From an uncultured Alistipes sp. (GTDB lineage: Bacteria > Bacteroidota > Bacteroidia > Bacteroidales > Rikenellaceae), in NCBI RefSeq assembly GCF_910580175.1, contig NZ_CAJTXD010000001.1, positions 62,001 to 126,000 on the forward strand: 64,000 nt of DNA. Reading direction: 5' to 3'. The notes beneath the pieces were generated by a model that saw nothing but the letters and a program-made list of their open reading frames with translations, did not search any database and was not told the origin of the DNA. Both the position numbers and the translations under genes were made by a program. Shown one piece after another: positions 37,099 to 44,017 of the stretch; position 1 is the stretch's first letter; the number at the start of each line of letters is the position of its first letter.

Positions 37099-39948
37099 TT
37101 ATCTGCTTGCTCCGCCCCTTTCCAGGAACCGTTCCACCGCGTTGCTTTGCCGGCGGTAAAGGCGCAGATTGTAGGTAAATTGCACAAGATAGCAGCGGCC
37201 CAGTCCCAGATGGGTCACATTGCGGATGTAGGTGCCTGTGATCGTCCTGCGGAATGTCGTGCCGTTCCGGTCGAACAGGTCGTTGACTCCTGCCGTCACT
37301 TCGCCCAGCCGGCCGCGGAATAGTTTGCAGCCGATTTGCAGGTTGCAGATCAGCCGTTCTTCGCGGAAGGGGTCGGTCAGGCCTTCGTAGTGGGTGTAGT
37401 TCGCGCTTCCGCGCAGGATGATGCGCTGTCCCAGTATGAAGTTCGCTTCCGCGTTCAGATATTGGTTGAAGTAGTCGTTGTCCGTCGTGCGGATCTGCGA
37501 GTCGTTGCGGCTGGTGTTGTAGCACGCCGTGTAGCTTATGCGGAAGTCTGTTTTTTCCGAAATGTTGCTTCCGAGCGTCAGCCCCGCATTGTAGGAGTTG
37601 CCTTTCAGCCGGTTGCGCATGCCGTTGATGATGCTCGGGAGTTGCCCCGTCGTGATCCCTGCCTTGACATTCAGATTGCTGCGCAGCCATCGCACCGGGA
37701 ATCCATAGTTGAGCGTCGTCCGCAGGTTCCAGTAGCCCGATAGATTGATCGGTCTTACATATTGGTTGCCCGCGCCCAGTTGCGTGCCCTCCTTGTCGAC
37801 AACGAACGACGGAACGTCGATCACCAGCGAGTCGGCTATGGTGTTGGGACTCGCCGAGAAGCGCATGGCGACAGTGAATGTCCGGCCTTTCGCCGCGTTC
37901 GTCCTAATGTATTGTGCCGCGAGGTCATGGGTGTAGACCGGTTGCAGCCCTGGATTTCCCGCAAAGATGTTTTGCCGGTTGGTCATGTTTACCACGTTTT
38001 GCAGGTCGGTCGCGCGCGGGTGCCGCGTGCGCGACGATGCGTCTATCTTCAGTAGGTTGCGGTTGTCGAAATGGACGTTGGCCGTCACGTTGTAGGTCAA
38101 GTTGTCGAACGACGACGACGTGTGCGCCGGCACGGGCAGCATGTAGTTGCCGCGGAAGCCTGCATGTTGGTAGTAGACCGATGCGGCGACCTTGGTTTTC
38201 TTGAACAGATATTGATAGGTTCCTCCGATCCGGTGCGTCAGGTAGCAGTAGTCGTAGACCGTCGATTGACGGGGATCGGGTTCGGGTTCGAACGCTTCTT
38301 GTTTGTTGTCGAATTGCAGGGTGCGGCGGTCGACGTCGTTTTCAGCAAGGGAGAGCCTGTATTCGATGCTCATGCGCGAGCGGCGGCCGAGGGCTTGCGT
38401 GTAGGTCGCGCTTCCGTTGACCGCATGGCCGGGTTGCCGGCGGTCGGTGCGCGTAATGTTGCGCGAGCTGTAATCGGCCGTGTCGGCCAGCAGGTCGTCC
38501 GGATCGCGGAACGTGTATTGCCGCGGCCGGTTGCGGGCCTCGCCGTCGCTGTATCGGCCTCCGATGCTGAACGTCAGGTTGCGCATCGTCTTTCCCGGCA
38601 GGCGGTATCGGTAGATCAGGGTGCCGGAGAGGTTGTAGCCGAGGTTTTCGTTGTGCGCGAAGTTGCGGCGGCGGTAGACGAACCGTTCTTCGCCCGTTGC
38701 AAGCCGGTTGTCCGTGCGGCTGAAGGTGTTGCTGTTGAGCCAATGATTCTGCATCGTGAAGGCCGAACGGAGCATCAGCGAATGGTTCGCGTCGAGTTTG
38801 TAGTCGAACCGCAGGTTGAACCGGTGGTTGGTGTTTTTCATATGCGCGTCGCTCGTTCCATTGTAGAGCACCAGTTTGTCCGACGAGGTAAAGGACTGCC
38901 GGTCGGTAACGGTCAGGTCGCGGTTGTCCGCCCGGTTGAAGAAGTAGCTCGCTGCGATCTTGGCTTTCTTGCCGTATTCGTCGCTGTAATTCACTCCTAC
39001 GGCCTGCACCGTCGATATGCCGTCCAGCGGACGCACCATGAAGTTGTTGTTGCCGCTGCGGGCTTTCTCCTGCCCTTGATCGGTCGCGCCCAAAATGTCT
39101 TCGAACGAGAAGTTCTGCACATTGATGTTGTTCGCCAGTCCGATGACCGACAAGCGCCGGGTTTGGTCGAACAGATTCATGTTTCCGCCGCCTATATATT
39201 TGTCCGTAAGGCCGTATCCGGCGAACAGACGGCCGAATGCGCCGCGCCGTTTGTCGGGCTGCGTCACGATGTTTATCGCCGTGTAGCCGTCGCCCAAGTC
39301 TACGCCTGTGAATTCCGATTGGTCGCTTTGCGAGTTGTAGACATTGATGCTTTCGATCATGTCCGCCGGGATGTTGCGGATGGCCGACATCACATCGTTG
39401 CCGAAAAATTCGCGGCCGTCCACGAATACGCGTTGCACCGTGCGGCCTTGTGCTTCGATCACGCCGTCGGCGATCTCCAGTCCCGGCATCTTGCCGATCA
39501 GCGCTCCTGCGTCGGCTCCGAACGCCACTTGGTAGGCCGAGGCGCGATAGCTCAGCGTGTCGCCGCGGATCGACGAGCGCAGCGCCGGAACTTCCAGCAC
39601 CACGCTTTCGATCGCTTCGGCTCCGGGCGTCATCTCCAGCGTGCCCAGATCGAGCGGCGCACCGCCCATGTCGAGCCGCCGTTCCAGCGGATCGTAGCCC
39701 AGCGACGAGATGCGCATGCTCCACGGCCCTGCCGCCACCCGTTGCAGCCGGGCCTCTCCGTCGATGTTGGAGGCCGTGTGGAGCGGTGCCCGCAAGGTGT
39801 CGCTCTGCGAGCGCAATTCGACTACCGCTCCCACGATCGGTTCCTGCCTTTCGCTGTCGACGAGCCGCAGGCGCAGCGAGCCGTTTTGGGCCGATGCGTT
39901 CCGCATGCCTGCCAGGGCTGCCAGTAACAGAAAAAGGTGCCGTCCCAT
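37099..39948 (-). CDS. TonB-dependent-receptor-like outer-membrane protein (TANFOR/OMP_b-brl_3 type)
   Basis: This 949-aa protein has a signal peptide (MGRHLFLLLAALAGMRNASA), a carboxypeptidase-regulatory-like domain (about 25-105, LRLVDSERQEPIVGAVVELR, MRISSLGYDPLERRLDM), a plug (about 125-225, LIGKMPGLEIADGVIEAQG, VFVDGREFFGNDVMSAIRNI) and a large beta-barrel ending LVQFTYNLRLYRRQSNAVE. It lacks a SusD partner. The start at 39948 is only 2 nt after the kinase stop; the much longer open frame upstream is a shadow of the kinase gene. It may import an oligosaccharide or another nutrient for the locus, or bind surface ligands. Confidence 0.88.
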   Translation of the reverse strand: MGRHLFLLLAALAGMRNASAQNGSLRLRLVDSERQEPIVGAVVELRSQSDTLRAPLHTASNIDGEARLQRVAAGPWSMRISSLGYDPLERRLDMGGAPLDLGTLEMTPGAEAIESVVLEVPALRSSIRGDTLSYRASAYQVAFGADAGALIGKMPGLEIADGVIEAQGRTVQRVFVDGREFFGNDVMSAIRNIPADMIESINVYNSQSDQSEFTGVDLGDGYTAINIVTQPDKRRGAFGRLFAGYGLTDKYIGGGNMNLFDQTRRLSVIGLANNINVQNFSFEDILGATDQGQEKARSGNNNFMVRPLDGISTVQAVGVNYSDEYGKKAKIAASYFFNRADNRDLTVTDRQSFTSSDKLVLYNGTSDAHMKNTNHRFNLRFDYKLDANHSLMLRSAFTMQNHWLNSNTFSRTDNRLATGEERFVYRRRNFAHNENLGYNLSGTLIYRYRLPGKTMRNLTFSIGGRYSDGEARNRPRQYTFRDPDDLLADTADYSSRNITRTDRRQPGHAVNGSATYTQALGRRSRMSIEYRLSLAENDVDRRTLQFDNKQEAFEPEPDPRQSTVYDYCYLTHRIGGTYQYLFKKTKVAASVYYQHAGFRGNYMLPVPAHTSSSFDNLTYNVTANVHFDNRNLLKIDASSRTRHPRATDLQNVVNMTNRQNIFAGNPGLQPVYTHDLAAQYIRTNAAKGRTFTVAMRFSASPNTIADSLVIDVPSFVVDKEGTQLGAGNQYVRPINLSGYWNLRTTLNYGFPVRWLRSNLNVKAGITTGQLPSIINGMRNRLKGNSYNAGLTLGSNISEKTDFRISYTACYNTSRNDSQIRTTDNDYFNQYLNAEANFILGQRIILRGSANYTHYEGLTDPFREERLICNLQIGCKLFRGRLGEVTAGVNDLFDRNGTTFRRTITGTYIRNVTHLGLGRCYLVQFTYNLRLYRRQSNAVERFLERGGASR

Positions 39949-39950
39949 CG

Positions 39951-41573
39951 TCAGCGGGAGCTTCCGAGTTTCAGGTAGCGCGCATAGAGCCGGTCGTAGA
40001 GGGCGTGTCGTGCAGGATCGGGCCGGTATTCGGCCGAGAATCCGGGACACATGGCCTGCTGTGCGGCCGCTGTCGACGGATGGATGCCTGCGGCCACCGC
40101 CGCGAACATGGCGGCTCCCAGCGCGCAGGCCTGATCGCTGCCGGTTACCCGGATCGGCACTCCGATGACGTCGGCCATCGTCCGCATGACGAACGGCGAC
40201 TTGCGGGCGATGCCTCCTATGGCTATGATGTTGTCGATGGGCACCCCTTCTTCGAGCATCCGTTCGTTTATGGCACGCGAGCCGAAAGCCGTGGCTTCGA
40301 CCAGCGCCTTGAAGAGCGCCGGCGCCGAAGTGGCCAGCGTCAGCCCGTCGAGCGCCCCGCGCACCCGGGGATCGGCATCGGGCGTGCGGCGTCCGTTGTG
40401 CCAGTCGAGCGCTACCGGATCGTCGATCGTCAGCGGAAGGTGTTCGGCTTCGGTCGTCAGTTCTCCCAGAATGCGTTCTTCCAGTGCCGGGTCGCTCTGC
40501 GCGATCCGTTGCAGCGGCCATGCCAGCAGCCGGCGGAACCATGCGTAGATGTCGCCGAAAGCGGCCTGCCCGGCTTCGAACCCTTCGTATCCGGGCAGTA
40601 CCGAACCGTCGACTTGTCCGCAGATGCCCCGCACGGCCTTGTTGCCTATCTCTTCGTGGCGGCCCACCAGAATGTCGCAGGTCGAGGTGCCCATTACTTT
40701 TACCATCGTGCCCGGCACGATGCCGGCTCCCACGGCGCCTACATGGCAGTCTATGGCTCCCATGCCGATGGCTATGCCGGGTTTCAGTCCCAGCCGTGCG
40801 GCCCATTCGGCGGAAAGGTTGCCGATGCACGTGTCGGCAGTGACCGTGCGGCGGTACAGATGGCCTCGGAAGATGCCCAGCAACGGATCGACCGCCGTGA
40901 GGAATTCGAACGAGGGCAGTCCGCCCCATGCTTCGTGCCACATGGCTTTGTGCCCGGCCGCGCAGCGGCTGCGGGCGATCGTCTCCGGGGTCGTGTCTCC
41001 CGCCAGCAGGGCGCAGATCCAGTCGCAATGCTCCACCCACGAGTAGGCTTTCGTCTGCAACGAGGGGGTGTTGCGCAGGCAATGCAGCATCTTGGCCCAC
41101 ACCCATTCGCAGGAGTAGGTGCCGCCGCAGTAGCGGGTGTAGTCGACTTCCCAGCGGGCGGCCAGTGCATTGATCGCATCCGCTTCGGCCAGGGCCGTGT
41201 GGTCTTTCCACAGCACGAACATCGCGTCTGGATTCTCGGCTTCTTCCGGAAGCAGGGCCAGCGGGGTGCCTTGTTTGTCTGTCAGCACAGGTGTAGAGGC
41301 CGTGGTGTCGAACGAAATGCCGCAGATGTTGTCCACGACCGTTCGGTCGCACATCGCCAAGGCTTCGCGCACGCACCGTTCCAGCGATTCGATGTAGTCC
41401 AGCGGATGCTGACGGTAGCGGTTCTGCGAGGAATCGCAGTAGAGTCCGGCTTTCCAGCGCGGATAGGCGCAGACGGCCGAAGCCGTTTCGCGGCCGTCGG
41501 CCGTGTCTACGACAAGGCATCGTACGGAGTCGCTTCCGAAGTCGACGCCTATGGTGTAAGTTGCGTTCTTCAT
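39951..41573 (-). CDS. araB: Ribulokinase (AraB type, FGGY family)
   Basis: This 540-aa cytoplasmic kinase matches AraB through its whole length: IGVDFGSDSVRCLVVD, ALLPEEAENPDAMFVLWKDH, YCGGTYSCEWVWAKMLH, RCAAGHKAMWHEAWGGLP, GAIDCHVGAVGAG, VMGTSTCDILVG, GICGQVDGSVLPGYEGFEAGQ, and ALDWHNGRRTPDAD. AraB phosphorylates L-ribulose, and the E. coli enzyme accepts other 2-ketopentoses including D-ribulose. No araA or araD is visible; the only isomerase in the locus is FucI. It sits 14 bp after the mutarotase-like gene and shares its mRNA. The symbol reflects the family, not a proven substrate. Confidence 0.9.
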   Translation of the reverse strand: MKNATYTIGVDFGSDSVRCLVVDTADGRETASAVCAYPRWKAGLYCDSSQNRYRQHPLDYIESLERCVREALAMCDRTVVDNICGISFDTTASTPVLTDKQGTPLALLPEEAENPDAMFVLWKDHTALAEADAINALAARWEVDYTRYCGGTYSCEWVWAKMLHCLRNTPSLQTKAYSWVEHCDWICALLAGDTTPETIARSRCAAGHKAMWHEAWGGLPSFEFLTAVDPLLGIFRGHLYRRTVTADTCIGNLSAEWAARLGLKPGIAIGMGAIDCHVGAVGAGIVPGTMVKVMGTSTCDILVGRHEEIGNKAVRGICGQVDGSVLPGYEGFEAGQAAFGDIYAWFRRLLAWPLQRIAQSDPALEERILGELTTEAEHLPLTIDDPVALDWHNGRRTPDADPRVRGALDGLTLATSAPALFKALVEATAFGSRAINERMLEEGVPIDNIIAIGGIARKSPFVMRTMADVIGVPIRVTGSDQACALGAAMFAAVAAGIHPSTAAAQQAMCPGFSAEYRPDPARHALYDRLYARYLKLGSSR

Positions 41574-41587
41574 GGTGTTATATCGTT

Positions 41588-42718
41588 TTAGCAGTTGAAC
41601 GAATTTTTAATCTTTCCCAGGTTGGCGGACAACAGCTCCCGTGCGATTTCTGCGAGCGCCTGCTCCGGGCCTTGGAAATGAAATACCTCCTGTGTGTGGC
41701 ATAGTTCGCCGCCCGGGTGCAGGAAAGCGGCCGGCGAGGAGGTCTCGATTTCGAAGAACGGCCCCATCACTTCGCCGGTCTCGGTCGGGCCGTCGTTGTA
41801 GGCGTTTACCACATCGCCGCCGAACGGGTCGGCTTGGTCGCCCCATCGGCTTTCGACATAGCGGTCGCCAGGGCGCGAGCGTTCGTAGCGGATCAGAGTC
41901 AGCGTGCGGGTCATCGCATCGTAGCTGCCGCAGATGCCGCGATCCCGGCCGCACGGCAGACCGATTTTGGAGCGGAAAGCTCCGTCGATGCGCAGGCAGA
42001 CCAAACCGTCTCCTACGGCAAGCCGGTCTGCGGGAAGCGCGCCGAAATAGTCGCTGTTGACAATTGTTTTGCCCGGGGCCGTCGGGTCGTAGGGCAGGAA
42101 GACAGTCGTCGCGGGCGACGGCGGGAACATGCCCAGCATCCAGATCGAGGGGGCGCCGCTTCGGGGCGTCCACGATTCCGCACCTCGATTGATGATGCGG
42201 TTTTCGCTCCGATACCCTACCGCATGCACTTCGGCGGGCCATTCCATGTTTGTTTCTTCGGGCAGCAAAAGGGTCACGCGGCGGTCGATGCCCGCATCGA
42301 AACGGGAGCCGGAAGCATTTCGGAAAACAGCCCTATGGGTAAAGCGCACATGCTTGCGACTCTGCTCGGCCACTTCGAACGACTCCCTGTCCAGAGCTGC
42401 GGGAACTTGCCATTCGGCATAGGTCTGAGCCGCGCCCGGTGCAAAATAGAGCGAGAAGGGGCCGCCTTCGGGGCCGAGCCAGAAGCGCTCTTCGCCGCCC
42501 ACCGGATTGAACTGCGGCCTTACGGCGCCGGATGCGATCAGCGGACGGTTGAGCCAGCCGAAGCTGCTTCCGCTCCGCCCGGCCGCTGTCGAAGTCATCA
42601 CGCGTCCCTGCCAGGCAGGGACGAGACACACCCGCGCTTCGCCTGCCGGATCGGTCAGTTCGATCGTTCCGATGGCGTGGACGGCCAAAAAATCGAGGTC
42701 TCTCGCGTAGTCGTTCAT
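41588..42718 (-). CDS. Uncharacterised mutarotase-like protein (DUF6786-like)
   Basis: This 376-aa protein has no signal peptide. Segments such as CLVPAWQGRVMTSTAAG, FGWLNRPLIASG, NPVGGEERFWLGPEGGPFSLYF and NDGPTETGEVMGPFFEIETS recall a family I know as DUF6786, related in pattern to galactose-mutarotase-like beta-sandwich proteins. The function is not established; sugar anomer handling or sugar binding would suit its position directly before the kinase. It is the first gene of the left arm, read from the promoter at 42788-42818 and controlled by the LacI operator. Confidence 0.6.
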   Translation of the reverse strand: MNDYARDLDFLAVHAIGTIELTDPAGEARVCLVPAWQGRVMTSTAAGRSGSSFGWLNRPLIASGAVRPQFNPVGGEERFWLGPEGGPFSLYFAPGAAQTYAEWQVPAALDRESFEVAEQSRKHVRFTHRAVFRNASGSRFDAGIDRRVTLLLPEETNMEWPAEVHAVGYRSENRIINRGAESWTPRSGAPSIWMLGMFPPSPATTVFLPYDPTAPGKTIVNSDYFGALPADRLAVGDGLVCLRIDGAFRSKIGLPCGRDRGICGSYDAMTRTLTLIRYERSRPGDRYVESRWGDQADPFGGDVVNAYNDGPTETGEVMGPFFEIETSSPAAFLHPGGELCHTQEVFHFQGPEQALAEIARELLSANLGKIKNSFNC

Positions 42719-42756
42719 GGAAAGAAAAGTCCGAATGAAAAAAAGATCGGAAAAAA

Positions 42757-42787
42757 TTTGTTGGTTAAAACGTTTTAATTACCTTTG
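42757..42787 (+). promoter_or_regulatory. Promoter of the LacI-family regulator gene
   Basis: TTTG (42757-42760), a 19-nt spacer and TACCTTTG (42780-42787) fit the consensus exactly. The LacI palindrome (42765-42778) fills the spacer, so the regulator should repress itself. The -7 box is one half of an 18-bp palindrome shared with the opposite promoter. Confidence 0.85.
42765..42778. promoter_or_regulatory. LacI-family operator 1
   Basis: TTAAAACGTTTTAA is a perfect 14-bp palindrome with the central CG typical of LacI/GalR operators. It lies between the -33 and -7 of the regulator promoter and just after the predicted start point of the left-arm transcript. Confidence 0.85.
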
Positions 42788-42818
42788 CAAAGGTAAGAGA
42801 ATTTCCAGATTTTGCAAA
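42788..42818 (-). promoter_or_regulatory. Promoter of the left arm (mutarotase-like, kinase, barrel)
   Basis: On the minus strand TTTG (42818-42815), 19 nt and TACCTTTG (42795-42788) mirror the regulator promoter base for base in spacing. The two -7 boxes abut, forming TTACCTTTGCAAAGGTAA (42779-42796), so the promoters face each other and overlap. Confidence 0.82.
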
Positions 42819-42832
42819 AAAAAGCGAAAAAT

Positions 42833-43888
42833 ATGCGGACACGCAAGGTTACTATCAAAGATATTGCTACGGAAGCAGGGGTTTCGATCGCCTTGGTCTC
42901 GTTCGTCATGAATAACGAAGCCTGCGGAAAGGAAAACTATCGGGTCAACAAGGAGACTGCGCAACGCATACTGGAAATCGCGGCCAAGCTCAACTATCAG
43001 CCCAACAATGCGGCCCGCACGCTGCGCAGCGGCAAGACGAATACGATCGGTGTGATCGTCTCGGACATCTCGAACAAGTTTTTCGCTGACATCGCCCGCT
43101 GCATCGAGGATCGGGCATATAAGCATAAGTATACCGTGTTGTTCGGCAGCACGGACGAGAATCCGCAAAAGTTGGAGAACCTCATCAAGGTATTCCGCAA
43201 CAAGGGAATCGACGGACTGATCGTGGTGCCCTGCGAGGGCGCCGACGAGGTGATCCGCAACATAGCGCAGCAGAACATCCCGCTGGTGCTGCTCGACCGC
43301 GAGGTGGCGGACACCGAACTCAGCAGCGTAGTGCTCGACAACCGTCGGGCCGGTCTGCAAACTACGGCGGCGCTGCTTCGCCAGGGCTTTACCCGTATCG
43401 AGATGATCTCCTACGCCATGTCGCTGTCGAACATCCGACAGCGCGAAGACGGTTACCGGGCCAGCATGACGCGGGCCGGGCTGGAGGATCATATCCGCAT
43501 CCACCATTTGCGTCACGACAAGCTCGGCTGGATCGAAAAAGTGATCCGGGAGGCGAAAAGCCGGGGTGTCGAAGCCTTCGTCTTTGCGACCAACACGCTG
43601 GCGACCGTCGGTCTGACGACGATCTTCCGCAACGGCTGGCAGGTGCCGCAGGATTTCGCCATGGGCTGTTTCGACAGCAACGAGACGTTCGACATCTACA
43701 AGACGGCCGTAGCCTATGTGCGGCAGCCTATCGAACGCTTCGGAACAGAAGCGCTCGACCTGCTTATCAAGGCGATCGAACAGAAGGACGGGCCGGCAGC
43801 CGACTGCACGCGGATCGTATTGACGCCAGAAATCGTGGAATGCGGTATGCCGGAGGTTTCCCGCAAGGAAACGAAAGAATCCGTATAG
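42833..43888 (+). CDS. LacI-family transcriptional regulator
   Basis: This 351-aa regulator starts MRTRKVTIKDIATEAGVSIA (42833); an earlier in-frame codon at 42812 lies in the -33 region of the opposite promoter. The N-terminal HTH (TIKDIATEAGVSIALVSFVM) and hinge helix (NNAARTLRSGKTNTIGVIV) are typical, followed by a type 1 periplasmic-binding sugar domain (VSDISNKFFADIARCIED, IPLVLLDREV, GCFDSNE...VAYVRQPIERFGTEA). It should bind the CG-centred palindromes at both ends of its gene and release them when a sugar is bound. A LacI regulator for a SusCD locus is less common than hybrid two-component or ECF-sigma control. The effector is unknown. Confidence 0.92.
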   Translation: MRTRKVTIKDIATEAGVSIALVSFVMNNEACGKENYRVNKETAQRILEIAAKLNYQPNNAARTLRSGKTNTIGVIVSDISNKFFADIARCIEDRAYKHKYTVLFGSTDENPQKLENLIKVFRNKGIDGLIVVPCEGADEVIRNIAQQNIPLVLLDREVADTELSSVVLDNRRAGLQTTAALLRQGFTRIEMISYAMSLSNIRQREDGYRASMTRAGLEDHIRIHHLRHDKLGWIEKVIREAKSRGVEAFVFATNTLATVGLTTIFRNGWQVPQDFAMGCFDSNETFDIYKTAVAYVRQPIERFGTEALDLLIKAIEQKDGPAADCTRIVLTPEIVECGMPEVSRKETKESV

Positions 43889-43909
43889 CGATTTTTTCGA
43901 GCGTATTGC

Positions 43910-43921
43910 TAAAACGTTTTA
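43910..43921. promoter_or_regulatory. LacI-family operator 2
   Basis: TAAAACGTTTTA, a perfect 12-bp palindrome identical to the core of operator 1, lies 22 bp after the regulator stop and 47 bp before the -7 box of the right arm. Confidence 0.75.
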
Positions 43922-43967
43922 TATAAAATATACGAATAGAGGAAATCTTCAAAGATTGAGCAAGAGA

Positions 43968-43975
43968 TACTTTTG
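43968..43975 (+). promoter_or_regulatory. -7 box of the right-arm operon
   Basis: TACTTTTG matches TAnnTTTG and lies 42 bp before the ATG at 44018, between operators 2 and 3. There is no clear TTG at -33, which could mean an activator-dependent or weak promoter. Confidence 0.55.
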
Positions 43976-43984
43976 TCAGGATGC

Positions 43985-43996
43985 TAAAACGATTTA
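43985..43996. promoter_or_regulatory. LacI-family operator 3 (imperfect)
   Basis: TAAAACGATTTA keeps the CG centre with one unmatched pair. It lies just downstream of the predicted transcription start of the right arm, a position suited to repression. Confidence 0.6.
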
Positions 43997-44017
43997 AATA
44001 ATATATACGATTATAAA

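Noticed and set aside
37099..41520. A 1473-codon open frame on the minus strand
   Set aside because: Only the part from 39948 down codes for the barrel protein. The upstream third is an out-of-frame shadow of the ribulokinase gene, without domain similarity and rich in Arg.
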